From: Hyphococcus sp.
GTDB taxonomy: Bacteria > Pseudomonadota > Alphaproteobacteria > Caulobacterales > Parvularculaceae
Length of the DNA: 64,000 nt
Direction: 5' to 3'
NCBI GenBank assembly: GCA_021776415.1
Contig: JAJFFY010000007.1
Location: 1-64,000 of the forward strand
Part shown: one piece after another, positions 1 through 8,725 of the stretch
Layout: every line of letters starts with the position of its first letter
How positions within the stretch are numbered: the first letter of the stretch is position 1
Made by a program: the position numbers and the translations under genes
The notes under the pieces: model-generated
What the model was told of the DNA's origin: nothing
What the model saw: only the letters and a program-made list of their open reading frames with translations
The model's database searches: none

Positions 1-69
1 TGGAAGATCAATCTTATTGAAACAATGAACCCCGATTGGGATGATCTATTTGATACGCTGAATCATTGA
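1..69 (+). CDS. GIY-YIG nuclease-like protein, C-terminal fragment
   Basis: The first 22 codons are open from the window edge and end at a TGA. The peptide contains LIETMNPDWDDLFDTLN, which resembles the C-terminal tail of the small GIY-YIG endonuclease-like proteins (about 90-100 residues, usually ending in a Leu-Ile-Glu...Asn-Pro-Asp-Trp-x-Asp-Leu run). The catalytic GIY-YIG part lies outside the window, so neither activity nor intactness can be judged. The assignment rests on this tail alone. Confidence 0.55.
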   Translation, partial: WKINLIETMNPDWDDLFDTLNH

Positions 70-242
70 ACGGCATCATCCCGGACATGTTTTCACTGGT
101 TCGAGAATGCGGCAAGCGATCCCGTGCTAGCAGTGCATCACCCCGACCGCGAAGGCGGTCGAGTTTTTGTTTGCGCGCCTTCGCGCGCGGGGCTGCACGG
201 CACACGGGATGACGTCGAACGAGTTCTTTTCGTGGCGGCCAG

Positions 243-368
243 AGCCCCCTCCGTCCCTTCGGGACACCTCCCCCGTTGTCACGGGGGAGGAATTAGGTTG
301 CGCTTGAGGTTGAGCTCTTTCTTCCCCCGTTTATGGGGGAAGTGTCGGCGGAGCCGACGAAGGGGGCT
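243..368. repeat. Palindromic GC-rich intergenic repeat, about 126 bp
   Basis: The element begins AGCCCCCT and ends AGGGGGCT, and it is built from nested hairpins: TCCCCCG/CGGGGGA around a short loop, TTCCCCC/GGGGGAA, and GTCGGC/GCCGAC. The two halves are roughly mirror images. Short palindromes of this composition are scattered through many alphaproteobacterial genomes as non-coding repeats. It lies directly downstream of the GIY-YIG-like gene, and such genes are often close to these repeats. An open frame across it (124-438) has repeat-derived composition and is not a gene. Confidence 0.6.
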
Positions 369-881
369 CTTGAGCCCAGTAAATCCAAACAACCACAACA
401 CGAATCGAATCTTCGATTTTACAACCCTGAGAGGGTAGTTGGCCATAAAACCTATATTTGGTGAAAAGTTATCCTCACGGAATCCAGCGGCCCTATACTC
501 TCAAACGGTCGGAATATTGGAGAGGCGTTGAGCTCACCGTTCCTCAGTGGTTCCGACTGCGGCGAGCGGGCAGGTGTTCGGCGGTGTTCTCGGGATTAAA
601 GAGCGCCGCACCTACGGACGGACGCTATTTGCCCGGCCGGCTGTTCCAACCGGGCCTTTCGGACCCGTGACAGCGCCCGGTGCTTTTCAAAGGGCGGTCC
701 CGTTACGCAACCGGTTGACGGCGATGTAAAAGCCGCGCGCGAGATGCGATGCGTCCCGTGTTTAAATATTTGTTTGGATGTTTCGCGTCTCGCGCAACCT
801 CTCCACCCTTATACGTTCGGACTCGTGCGAGTCGCGGCGCGGGAAAGCTATATTAAAAAACCGTACACAGAGGATTGATGA
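369..881. other. Gene-free stretch with candidate structured RNA
   Basis: No convincing protein gene is present. The part from about 530 to 800 is rich in stable stems: AGGTG-CGGCG (572-583) pairs with CGCCG-CACCT (604-613), GCCCGG (631-636) with CCGGGC (650-655), and a 13-bp stem (737-749 with 783-795, one G-U pair) encloses an AT-rich loop. A TATACT hexamer near 494 could be a -10 box. The section around 690-725 faintly recalls the 3' conserved part of 6S RNA, but I cannot confirm a family. The end of the stretch holds the AGAGG ribosome-binding site of the next gene. Confidence 0.35.
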
Positions 882-1343
882 ATGAGAAAACAAAAACCGC
901 CCCCAGAGCCGGCGCCGCCAAAGCGCAAGCGTGCGCGGCGTTCAAAGTCGGGCGACGGCGCGGCAACTGGCGGAAAGGGCGGCGGTGATCAATATACAGA
1001 TGAGGAGATACGCCGCATCTATCGCCGGGTCGAAAGGAGCATGACGCCGCGCATATTCGCCGTTACCGCGCGAGAGCTTGGCTTTGTCCGCGCCCGGCCG
1101 CGCGATTTTTTCTGCCTGTGCCCGCCCCATGGCCGGACCGGGGTTCCAGATTGCTGCGGCGAGGTTGAGGGCTGCCCTTATGCCGGGCGGTTCAGCCCGG
1201 AGGATATCGAAAGGCCGGGAGCCTATGAGCGGCTGATGGCCCGCCTCAACCGCATCATCGCCGCCCGTGTGGGGCAGTACAAATCGGGCGCAAAAAAGCG
1301 ATCCGACCCGTCGCGCAAGCAGGTTCGGGCCGGATCGTCTTAG
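882..1343 (+). CDS. Basic, cysteine-containing hypothetical protein
   Basis: This is an unrecognised 153-residue protein. The first 35 residues are Pro/Lys/Arg-rich and probably disordered (PPPEPAPPKRKRARR). Next comes a predicted helix (YTDEEIRRIYRRVERSMTPR), a Cys-rich centre with CLCPPHGRTG and CCGEVEGC at about residues 78-100, and a helical basic C-terminus. The cysteines and histidine could bind a metal or a cluster, but no known motif fits exactly. The ATG follows an AGAGG ribosome-binding site by about 8 bases, and codon use matches neighbouring genes, which supports it as real. The strong positive charge suggests nucleic-acid association, which is speculation. Confidence 0.6.
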   Translation: MRKQKPPPEPAPPKRKRARRSKSGDGAATGGKGGGDQYTDEEIRRIYRRVERSMTPRIFAVTARELGFVRARPRDFFCLCPPHGRTGVPDCCGEVEGCPYAGRFSPEDIERPGAYERLMARLNRIIAARVGQYKSGAKKRSDPSRKQVRAGSS

Positions 1344-1379
1344 ATCATGGGTACGGCGTTAAGGCCGCCGCCGGTGGTC

Positions 1380-1778
1380 TCAGCCTTTTTTGAGCATCCG
1401 CGTGAACTTGCCAGAGACGCCTTGTTTGCGGGAGATTTTTGTCCAGCAGGCCTCAAATCGCGAATTGGCGTTTACGGCGCTGGCGAGGCTGTCCGCCGCA
1501 CTGAGCGCCGCGCTTTGATTGCCAGCGGAAACCGCGTCGGCGAGCGTGCGATAGCGCTCCACAAGTACATCAATGCGGCGATTGCCTTCCTGGCCATAGG
1601 CGCCGCATTGATCAATGCGGTTGCCGGTTACGCGCAGCCAGGTATCGTCGGCGTCCTCAAACGCGGCTGTGTTTACGGTCTCGGTAAGGGCGCTATATTC
1701 AAATGCTGAAGCGGATGTCGCCGCCAGGGACGTTGTTGCTACTAGTGTCGCCGCGAATGCGAGGGTGGATTTTTTCAT
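1380..1778 (-). CDS. Small secreted protein with Sec signal peptide
   Basis: This 132-residue protein starts with a clear signal peptide (MKKSTLAFAATLVATTSLAATSASA, likely cut before FEYSAL). The mature part is about 107 residues, helical and Ala-rich, with only two cysteines (in DQCGAYG and EACWTK) that could form a disulfide in the periplasm. No catalytic motif is seen and I do not recognise the family. The ATG is preceded by AAGGACC. It is transcribed on the same strand as the Hcp-like gene, but a 170-base gap containing AT-rich promoter-like sequence separates them, so it probably has its own promoter. Confidence 0.7.
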   Translation of the reverse strand: MKKSTLAFAATLVATTSLAATSASAFEYSALTETVNTAAFEDADDTWLRVTGNRIDQCGAYGQEGNRRIDVLVERYRTLADAVSAGNQSAALSAADSLASAVNANSRFEACWTKISRKQGVSGKFTRMLKKG

Positions 1779-1948
1779 TCTGGGGTCCTTTTAATGTTAC
1801 GTACACGACCCCCGTCTTGCCAAGTTTAAATTTGCCAAGCTGTCGGTATACTGACTGTCTACAGAAAAAAGCGTATCACTCCGCCGGCGCGTTCTCAATC
1901 GCGATGCGATGTATCGATTGTCAGATGCGGCGAGCCGCGCCGGAAAGC

Positions 1949-2494
1949 TTATTTGGTCTTTTTCCGGCGCGCCGGACGACGGCAATCCGAGCCGGCCTCG
2001 CCAGAGGCGATGTTTATCCAATCCTTGCACTTATAAGTGAGGTTGATCGAATGGGTTGCGCCGTTGCGGCCGGTCGCGCGCGGGCGCTGATATTCAACAT
2101 CATGCAAGGTCCATCTCTTGACCACGCGTCCGCCCGCAGTTTGGTCATAGGTCATGCGATCCTTGTGGCGCAATCGCTCGGAAACGCGCCCGGTCGCCGT
2201 GCGCGCAGATGTTGCGGCGCGCGCGCTTTGCACCGCCGGCAACAACAGGCCGACCAAAACGGCTTGTTTGTTTTCCTTGATGGTCAGCTTCGCACTCTGG
2301 CGCCCCGGCGCGGCGCTGGAACCCAGCTTATTGCTGCCCCAATCGATGCTGAGGACATCGATCCATTTGTCGTGATTGGCGTCGGCGGTATCGGTCGATT
2401 CGCCCTTGATATCGCCAAATTTCACGTATCCCGCCGCATGGGCGCTGCCCACACCGAGCGTGATCGCGACGATCATCGCAATAGATTTATGCAT
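1949..2494 (-). CDS. Hcp-like protein with N-terminal signal peptide
   Basis: The 181-residue product starts at the ATG at 2494, which has a GGGAG ribosome-binding site; the frame runs upstream but without a comparable start. Residues 1-20 form a Sec signal peptide (MHKSIAMIVAITLGVGSAHA). The mature N-terminus, YVKFGDIKGES followed by HDKWIDVLSIDWG, matches the opening of Hcp, the hexameric type VI secretion tube protein. The segment KRWTLHDVEY and HSINLTYKCKDW resembles later Hcp strands. The C-terminal 20 residues are very basic. Classical Hcp has no signal peptide, and no type VI genes are nearby, so this is probably an Hcp-fold periplasmic or exported protein and not a secretion-tube subunit. 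Confidence 0.6.
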   Translation of the reverse strand: MHKSIAMIVAITLGVGSAHAAGYVKFGDIKGESTDTADANHDKWIDVLSIDWGSNKLGSSAAPGRQSAKLTIKENKQAVLVGLLLPAVQSARAATSARTATGRVSERLRHKDRMTYDQTAGGRVVKRWTLHDVEYQRPRATGRNGATHSINLTYKCKDWINIASGEAGSDCRRPARRKKTK

Positions 2495-2703
2495 AATGGT
2501 CTCCCTCTTTGCCCGCATAGCCGGCGTCAGCTTAGCCTTTATCGCCGCCGGCTTGCGAGGAATTTCCGCCAGCCAGCGCGCCGGCAAGGCTTGCTGCTTG
2601 ATTTTGTTGAGGGATTACGAGGAATGATAGGCAGGGTGGGAGGGATTGTATCGATGTGGTTACAAGGCCAAACGCCCAGCAGGAGGGCCAACAAGGGGGG
2701 GTG

Positions 2704-2793
2704 CTACTGCCGGCGGATGGTAATGAAGCCCAATACGCCGAGGACGGAATTGACGGCGATAAAGCCGATCAATGCGATTTCTATAATGCCCAT
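2704..2793 (-). CDS. 29-residue hydrophobic membrane microprotein
   Basis: A short frame reads MGIIEIALIGFIAVN then SVLGVLGFITIRRQ and stops at TAG. Almost the whole length is one hydrophobic helix ending in Arg-Arg-Gln, the pattern of a single-span inner-membrane peptide with a cytoplasmic basic tail. An AAGGAG ribosome-binding site lies 8 bases before the ATG, better than that of many larger genes here. It sits alone between the Hcp-like gene and a membrane protein gene, both on the same strand. No family is recognised; it could be a regulatory microprotein or a small toxin of a type I system. Confidence 0.5.
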   Translation of the reverse strand: MGIIEIALIGFIAVNSVLGVLGFITIRRQ

Positions 2794-2948
2794 GGTCTGT
2801 CTCCTTGCTGGCGGCATAGCCAAGCCTGACCGCCAATGAAGGAGCATTTAGGGCTGAATTGCGAAATTCCAATGGCCCGTGCGGTCACATGCGTTCACGA
2901 ACCGATGAGCCGATCCGGCAGTCGCAACCAGCTTGTCATGCCTCCAGC

Positions 2949-3350
2949 CTATTTCGAGCCAGGGGCCATGGCTTTTAACGCAACCCGCCCGAAATCGGCC
3001 GCCATCACCAGCAAGCCGATCGCCACGCCGCGATGGATCTGGCCGGTCAGATGATGTTCGTTCCATGCATAATAGACCACCGCGGCGAATATGGCGGTTC
3101 GTACAAGGAATGTCATAGAAAAATTGACGGTCTTGGCCGCAAGGCGGCGCTTGTGCGCTTCCGGCGTCTCATCGACCATATTGGTCTTGCGGATGCGCGA
3201 GACATCCGGCTCAAGACTAACCGGCCTTGCCAGAGGCGCTGCCGCCGCCGCCACCGGTTCTGCCGTTTCAACAACATCGCCGCGCCCAGCAACCGCCGCC
3301 AGTCTGTCCAGACTGATCTGCGGGGCCGGTTTTTTATCACCGAATCCCAT
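2949..3350 (-). CDS. Hypothetical inner-membrane protein
   Basis: This 133-residue protein starts at the ATG at 3350, preceded by GACGAGGCG; the longer upstream frame lacks a better start. Residues 1-70 are a soluble Ala/Pro-rich linker-like region. A basic stretch (HKRRLAAKTVNF) follows, then two hydrophobic segments (MTFLVRTAIFAAVVYYAW and VAIGLLVMAADFGRVAL). The family is not recognised. The topology suggests a small inner-membrane protein with a cytoplasmic N-terminal arm. Confidence 0.55.
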   Translation of the reverse strand: MGFGDKKPAPQISLDRLAAVAGRGDVVETAEPVAAAAAPLARPVSLEPDVSRIRKTNMVDETPEAHKRRLAAKTVNFSMTFLVRTAIFAAVVYYAWNEHHLTGQIHRGVAIGLLVMAADFGRVALKAMAPGSK

Positions 3351-3440
3351 CGCACGCCTCGTCCGTTTTGCCCGGGTTAACTCAAGACAATATTTTTTTA
3401 GATTGCATGAAAGATGTGATTCAAATTTTAACAATCTTCA

Positions 3441-3550
3441 GGCGCTATAGCGCCGGGCGAAAAAGTGGGAACCGGTTTTTCGCAAAATCCGGCGCGCAAC
3501 AAAGAATCTATGCCATCGGGCGATTCTTCTTAATCACCCGATGGCATAGA
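3441..3550. repeat. RIME-like composite palindromic repeat, copy A
   Basis: Three nested parts follow one another: the perfect palindrome GGCGCTATAGCGCC (3441-3454), the stem GCGAAAAA/TTTTTCGC around GTGGGAACCGG (3457-3483), and a perfect 14-bp inverted repeat TCTATGCCATCGGG/CCCGATGGCATAGA (3507-3520 and 3537-3550). The AAAAGTGGGAACCGGTTTT core is typical of repeats scattered in Rhizobiales genomes. A second copy with the same order of parts lies at 16300-16400. This copy lies between the stop of the receiver-kinase gene and the start of the membrane protein gene. Confidence 0.65.
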
Positions 3551-3567
3551 CAAACCAGCCCGCGCTA

Positions 3568-4758
3568 TTAAGCGGCGTTTCTGGCGCGTCTGGAGTTTGT
3601 TGAACGCACCCTGTCAGCTGGCAGCATGATGACCGCCCGGGTGCCGATGCCGACGGTAGAGTTCATCCGCAATTGCGCGCCAGGGGCGCGCGCGATGGCG
3701 CCGGCGAGCGGCAGGCCGAGGCCCAGCCCCTGCTCGGCGCGTTTGAGCGACATATCTGACTGCGTAAATGGCGCCAAAACACGTTTCAACCGGTCAGGCG
3801 CCATTCCCGGACCGGTATCCTTCACCATCAGCGCAAGCTCGCCGCCTTTGGTGAGCGCCGCACCGATAATAATTTTGGCGCCGCGCGGTGAGAATTTGGC
3901 GGCATTGTCAATCAGTTTTGAAAGCGCCCGCGCCACCAGCCGCTGGTCACAGATTATTGTGAGTTCGACGTCTTGAACAGCCTCGACGACTTCAGCTTGT
4001 GTTGTGGCGGCAACACCGGCGGAAATGGTTCTTGCCGCGGCAATGATATCGCCAACCGTCGTTTCCGCCTCAGCGATCGCAATCGGTCCGGACCCGGCGT
4101 CAGAGGCAAGCAACATATCCGATATGGTATTGAGAAGCCGCTTACCACTATCGATAATGTAATCAGCATATTCTTTATGAAGAGGGTCGTTTTGTTGGGC
4201 GAAGCGTTCGCCCAAGAGTTGACCGAAGCCGATAATGGCGTTGAGCGGCGTTCTAAGCTCATGGCTCATGACCGACATCAGCCCATCTTTATATTTGGCG
4301 CCCGCCTCCGCCTGGTCGCGCGCCAGGCGCAAGGCGCGCTGATCATTGCTCGCCCGCAACACAAATTTTACCGCCTGGTTAAACAGCGTCCAGTTAATTG
4401 GCTTTGCCAGAAATGACGTCGCGCCTGCAGCAAAAGCGCGGTCCACCGCGTCAGCATGATCGCTTGCCGTGATAACGATAACCGGGGTTTGGGCGATAGC
4501 GCGATCGGCGCGAATTTCCCGGGTGAGTTCAAACCCGTCCATAACTGGCATTTCAAGATCGGAAATCACCAGATCAGCGCCGTCGCGCTTCAAGATGGTG
4601 AGCGCGTCAGCGCCATTTTCCGCTATCGCCACCTGATAGTTCGCCGCGTTTAGCTTTTCATGCGCAAGCTCGCGCATGATCGGGTCATCATCAACCAGTA
4701 ATATTCTTGGCGCTGAGGACACAAGTGAGCCCCTTTTCATAGGCAGAGGCCTCGGCAT
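3568..4758 (-). CDS. Hybrid response regulator-histidine kinase
   Basis: The 396-residue protein has an N-terminal receiver domain (residues about 18-133; acidic pair DDD at 23-25, phospho-acceptor Asp67 in SDLEMPVMDGF, Lys119 in AKP). A HisKA domain follows, with His166 in MSHELRTPLN, then a HATPase_c domain with N-box IDNAAKFSP, DTGPGM and GLGLGLPLAG. No membrane segment is present, so it is cytoplasmic. Receiver-first kinases usually take phosphate from another kinase and rewire it. Its neighbour 140 bases away is a divergent BarA-like kinase, a natural partner. The start is uncertain: ATG at 4758 or 4740, or a GTG a few codons later behind AAGGGG. Confidence 0.85.
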   Translation of the reverse strand: MPRPLPMKRGSLVSSAPRILLVDDDPIMRELAHEKLNAANYQVAIAENGADALTILKRDGADLVISDLEMPVMDGFELTREIRADRAIAQTPVIVITASDHADAVDRAFAAGATSFLAKPINWTLFNQAVKFVLRASNDQRALRLARDQAEAGAKYKDGLMSVMSHELRTPLNAIIGFGQLLGERFAQQNDPLHKEYADYIIDSGKRLLNTISDMLLASDAGSGPIAIAEAETTVGDIIAAARTISAGVAATTQAEVVEAVQDVELTIICDQRLVARALSKLIDNAAKFSPRGAKIIIGAALTKGGELALMVKDTGPGMAPDRLKRVLAPFTQSDMSLKRAEQGLGLGLPLAGAIARAPGAQLRMNSTVGIGTRAVIMLPADRVRSTNSRRARNAA

Positions 4759-4902
4759 GCGGCCTGCGACGGTCAGAAGTTAAGCAAAAGTTCCTTAAAA
4801 AGTGATTGCTGCTGTCATCGGGAAAGCAATTAGCAAGTAATTTAAGCAACTACTGGTCGCAGACGGGGCATTTTGACACTAAAGAACGGGGCAAGGGCTT
4901 AG

Positions 4903-7638
4903 GTGAAAAAGCGTATCCATTCGCTGCGCAGCCGGATGACCGCACTGGTAATCGTCGCCATATTCGGAACGGTGGCGATCATCACCCTGTCATCTGTGAT
5001 ACGTGAGATCACGCATTATGGCGACGGCGAGCATGCCGAGCTTGATGCGAGCGCGATTATTCTTGCTTCGACGGTTTCAGGGCCTATGGCGGCTGGTGAC
5101 CGACCGGGGGCCCTGAGCGCCTTCAATGCGATTATCGGCATTGAGACAGTTAAATGTGTCCGTATAGAAAATATGAGCGGCGACGTTATTTTTGAGCATC
5201 GCGCCGAAATCCCGCACGCAAGCGATGACGCAACCAAGACCCATCTTGATAAGTTCAAGAGTTTGCTTGCCTCAAGGGCTGTTGTCTCAACTGCGCCGGT
5301 GATGCATGGCGACGAGAAGATTGGCGTGCTTACCATTCACGCCTCAGGACCTGGGTTATATCACAAATTTGGCGCTCTGTTTTACGATGCTCTGGTGGCC
5401 GGCATATTTGCTGGCGGCATCGGATTATTGATCGCCCTTAAAATGCAGCGATCGATTACCGACCCTATCCTCGCGCTCGCAGGCGTGATGGGCGAGGTTC
5501 GCAAAACCGGTGACTTTTCGATGCGTGCGCCCCCCAGCGAAAACAATGACGAACCTGGACAGTTGATTGACGCATTTAACGATATGCTGGACCAGCTCCA
5601 GCAACACGATGCTGAGCTTCAGGCCCATCAACGCAACCTGAAGAAAATTGTTCACCGCAGAACCCGCGAGCTGCAAACCGCCAAGGAGGTCGCCGAAGCG
5701 GCCAGCATCGCCAAGTCTGAATTCCTGGCGACCATGAGCCATGAAATCCGCACACCAATGAATGGCATGATGGTGATGGCTGAGTTGCTGAGCAAAACCC
5801 AGTTGCCGCCGCGGCAAAAACGCTATGCGGATGTCATCTCAAAATCCGGTCAAAGCCTTCTGGCGATCATCAACGACATTCTTGACCTTTCCAAAATCGA
5901 GGCCGGCAAACTTGATCTGGAGGAAATTCCCCTGCGGCCGATCGAGATTATCGACGATGTGGTGGCGCTATTTTGGGAACGCGCGACAAGCAAGGGCATC
6001 GATCTTTCCGCTTATGTCGCGCCGTCAACGCCGGAATTGATCACGGGCGACCCGGTCCGGATCAGCCAGATCCTTTCCAACCTGGTCAATAACGCGTTGA
6101 AATTTACCGAGAAGGGGCATGTGGTTGTCGCCGCAAAGCGCCTTCCAGGCGACGACGGCGAATGCATTATCGAATTTTCAGTTACCGATAGCGGGATCGG
6201 CATCGCCCAAGAAAAACAGGATGCAATCTTTGAAGCATTCTCGCAGGCCGATCAGTCTACGACGCGGAAATTTGGCGGCACCGGCCTCGGTCTTGCGATC
6301 AGCCGCCGGCTGGTTGAGGCGATGAATGGGTCAATTGGCGTTGCCAGCGGGCAAAATAAAGGTTCGCATTTCTACTTCCATTTTCCGGCGGAGATATTGG
6401 CGGCGCCGGCCAGGCCGCGGCGTGCCGAGGACGACAAGCGCGCGATCATCGCCATAGATGGTACGGCAACGCCGACGGTGTTGTCGCGCTATCTGAAAGA
6501 GGCGCGCATTTCGGCAGAGGTCATTGATCGCAACAGTCCAATCGGTGCAGATTTCGCCTATGTGGACATGATCTTCGCCGACCCGGTGTTTCTTGATGCG
6601 TTTCAAAAAGTCGCCAAGGGCGGGCCCAACCAATGGGCGCCGGCGCGCATCTGCGTCAGCGAACTGGGAGATGCGGCGCCGGACCGGCTGTTGGCGACAG
6701 GCGTTGCGGAAGATCTCTTGATCGCACCCCTGTCGCGCCGCGAAGTCATGGATCAGATTGGCCGCATATTCGATAAAAAATTACGCGGCAAAGCCGCTCT
6801 CAGCTATGCAGAAGAACCATCCGGCATTGCCGCCATCTTCAGCCGCGAACGTGTCCTTGCCGCCGACGACAGCGCGGTAAACCGTGAAGTCGTCAAGGAA
6901 GCGCTGACCCGTCTAAACTTGGTTCCGACCCTCGTTGCTGACGGTCGTGAAGCGGTCACGGCGGCGCTGGAAACAGACTTTGATTTGATCTTGATGGATT
7001 GCTCCATGCCAGAAATGGACGGCTTTGAAGCCACAAGGGCGATCAGAAAAATTGAGGCGCAAAAGAGCCGCCCGCCAACCCCAATCGTCGCCCTCACAGC
7101 CGATGTCGCCGGCAGCGGCGGTTGGCGCGAGGCCGGCATGACCGACTATCTGACGAAGCCCTTCACTATTGAAGCGTTGTCAGACCTCCTGGAAAAATAT
7201 CTTGATCGTTCAGCAGACGAAGTCGCGCGAGCGCCGCTACCGGTCGCGGTTGCGGACCGCGGCGAACGCCGCGCCGATCCATTCGATCGTTCTGTGCTGA
7301 ACCAACTGGCGGCGATGCAATCGAGCGGCTCCAACTTACCTGAACGCGCGCTCAAATTGTTCCAGACCCATTCTCGCGAGTCTATGGTGCGTCTCAACGA
7401 TAGTACGCAAACAGATCATTCCGGGATTGCAAAGGCCGCCCATGCGCTCAAATCTATGAGCGTGAATGTCGGCGCCGTGAGGTTGGCGCAGTCCTGTGCC
7501 GATATCGAAGAACACGCCATTGCCGGAACTTCGCTTGGCGAGATCAGAACTCTCGTCAATATCTGCGGTCAACGATTTCGTGAAGCGCAAACACATCTGC
7601 CAAAGATGATTGAATATTATGCGCAGAATGCAGCCTGA
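4903..7638 (+). CDS. BarA-like tripartite hybrid sensor histidine kinase
   Basis: The 911-residue protein has an N-terminal membrane helix (about 12-32), a periplasmic sensor region (about 35-155), a second helix (about 160-180) and a HAMP linker. HisKA follows with His280 in [16 protein letters not shown], then HATPase_c ([27 protein letters not shown]), a degenerate middle segment, a receiver with Asp699 in [14 protein letters not shown], and a C-terminal HPt domain with His847 in AAHALKSMS. This is the domain order of BarA/ArcB-type phosphorelay kinases. The start is GTG behind AAGGGC. No response regulator with a DNA-binding domain is adjacent, so the downstream output is not in this window. 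Confidence 0.88.
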   Translation: MKKRIHSLRSRMTALVIVAIFGTVAIITLSSVIREITHYGDGEHAELDASAIILASTVSGPMAAGDRPGALSAFNAIIGIETVKCVRIENMSGDVIFEHRAEIPHASDDATKTHLDKFKSLLASRAVVSTAPVMHGDEKIGVLTIHASGPGLYHKFGALFYDALVAGIFAGGIGLLIALKMQRSITDPILALAGVMGEVRKTGDFSMRAPPSENNDEPGQLIDAFNDMLDQLQQHDAELQAHQRNLKKIVHRRTRELQTAKEVAEAASIAKSEFLATMSHEIRTPMNGMMVMAELLSKTQLPPRQKRYADVISKSGQSLLAIINDILDLSKIEAGKLDLEEIPLRPIEIIDDVVALFWERATSKGIDLSAYVAPSTPELITGDPVRISQILSNLVNNALKFTEKGHVVVAAKRLPGDDGECIIEFSVTDSGIGIAQEKQDAIFEAFSQADQSTTRKFGGTGLGLAISRRLVEAMNGSIGVASGQNKGSHFYFHFPAEILAAPARPRRAEDDKRAIIAIDGTATPTVLSRYLKEARISAEVIDRNSPIGADFAYVDMIFADPVFLDAFQKVAKGGPNQWAPARICVSELGDAAPDRLLATGVAEDLLIAPLSRREVMDQIGRIFDKKLRGKAALSYAEEPSGIAAIFSRERVLAADDSAVNREVVKEALTRLNLVPTLVADGREAVTAALETDFDLILMDCSMPEMDGFEATRAIRKIEAQKSRPPTPIVALTADVAGSGGWREAGMTDYLTKPFTIEALSDLLEKYLDRSADEVARAPLPVAVADRGERRADPFDRSVLNQLAAMQSSGSNLPERALKLFQTHSRESMVRLNDSTQTDHSGIAKAAHALKSMSVNVGAVRLAQSCADIEEHAIAGTSLGEIRTLVNICGQRFREAQTHLPKMIEYYAQNAA

Positions 7639-7656
7639 CCGTAATCGTCAGATAGG

Positions 7657-8316
7657 CTAGTGAATCCGGATCGACAGGCGCGCGCAGCCAATGATGCGGA
7701 TAGCATCATCGGCGAAGACGGTCTCGTAACGATCCTCGCTTGACGCCGGTTCAAACCGCGGCGGGCTTTCGCGCCAGCGGCGTAAAACCGGATCGCCGGC
7801 AACTGATGCGAGACAAAAGACACCGTCATTGGGTGCGCGATCGGCATAATCGATTACCACCAGCGTGCCGATTGGAAACACCAGATTAACCGCCTCGTCT
7901 TCCATAAAAACGCCGAACATTTTTGGCGAGCCGGCGGTGACCGGAATATAGTCTTCGGCCATGGTGTGCGGGTCCGCCGTCATATCAATTGCCAGCAATG
8001 CAGCTGAGCGAAAGCTGATTACCGGCACATGCTGTACGGGCCGGCGCAAATACGCTGCGGCTGCGTGCTTATCGCTCTCGCCGACCGAACGGTCGCCAGC
8101 GGCGAGCCAGTCCAGCGGGGATTCCAGCGCCGCTGCAAGCTTTGCCAGCATCAACCGCCGCGGGTCATGCAGCCCGCTCTCCCAGTTGGCGATTGCCGGC
8201 TGGCTGACGCCCAAACGCCGCGCCAGGTCCGCCTGGCTCATGCCAGACGATTTTCGCGCCTGCCGGATCCGTTCGCCAATCGATCGGGCTCGTTCAATCT
8301 GCTCAAGGTTGCTCAT
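7657..8316 (-). CDS. XRE-family regulator with S24-like C-terminal domain
   Basis: The 219-residue product starts at the ATG at 8316, which has a GAGGA ribosome-binding site. Residues 14-68 are a lambda-type helix-turn-helix (MSQADLARRLGVSQPAIANWESG). Residues about 95-217 align with LexA/CI-type S24 domains through FGVFMEDEAVNLVFPIGTLVVID. The position of the self-cleavage serine (usually Gly-Asp-Ser-Met) reads Glu-Asp-Glu-Ala, and the usual downstream Lys region reads VLRRWR, so autoproteolysis looks unlikely. No phage genes flank it, suggesting a domesticated ligand-sensing repressor. The stop lies 18 bases from that of the BarA-like gene (convergent). Confidence 0.75.
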   Translation of the reverse strand: MSNLEQIERARSIGERIRQARKSSGMSQADLARRLGVSQPAIANWESGLHDPRRLMLAKLAAALESPLDWLAAGDRSVGESDKHAAAAYLRRPVQHVPVISFRSAALLAIDMTADPHTMAEDYIPVTAGSPKMFGVFMEDEAVNLVFPIGTLVVIDYADRAPNDGVFCLASVAGDPVLRRWRESPPRFEPASSEDRYETVFADDAIRIIGCARLSIRIH

Positions 8317-8521
8317 ATCCGTCCTCAAATATAAGTCTAGCTTATATTGCTTTTGCGTTTCACGCGATAAAATTCTCATACAAACCGAACTAAAGTAAGA
8401 AACCCAGTGTTTTCAGGTAAACTAACGGGTATAAAAAAATACCTCAATGGTCTTGAAAAAATCAGATTTCCTTATATTCTTCATCCAGTAGCAGTTGTTC
8501 AATAAAACATCGGGGTAGTCT

Positions 8522-8725
8522 ATGACTGACCAGTGTGATCGTGACGGCGCTGGCCGTCTTGCCACGAGAATCCAGGATTTCTGGCGCAAGCGGGGATTCG
8601 ACGTTTCCGTTGAAATGTCGGATGAAGGGTTTGTCTCCACCATGCGCTCGGCGCGTACGGATGTCCGCAGCGATATGATCAATGGCATGCCGACCCGCGC
8701 TGCCATCAGCGCAGAGGCTGGCTAG
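8522..8725 (+). CDS. Small conserved-type hypothetical protein
   Basis: This 67-residue protein contains RIQDFWRKRGFDVSVEM and VRSDMINGMP. Its pattern is common to short alphaproteobacterial proteins (Arg-Ile-x-x-Phe-Trp-x-x-Arg-Gly...Val-Arg-Ser-x-Met/Leu-x-Asn-Gly-x-Pro) of unknown function. The ATG follows a GGGG run at about -12. The stop overlaps the stop of gph on the other strand by four bases. No membrane segment or catalytic motif is seen. Confidence 0.6.
   Translation: MTDQCDRDGAGRLATRIQDFWRKRGFDVSVEMSDEGFVSTMRSARTDVRSDMINGMPTRAAISAEAG

Noticed and set aside
124-729. Small plus-strand frames near the left end
   Set aside because: They overlap the palindromic repeat or the structured non-coding stretch, and the peptides are repeat-derived or low complexity.
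1703-2839. A 378-codon plus-strand open frame
   Set aside because: It lies opposite the Hcp-like gene and the microprotein, has no plausible ribosome-binding site and reads as Arg/Ala-rich antisense of real coding sequence.
7657-8316. Prophage signalled by the CI-like repressor
   Set aside because: No cro, integrase, replication or structural phage genes are adjacent.
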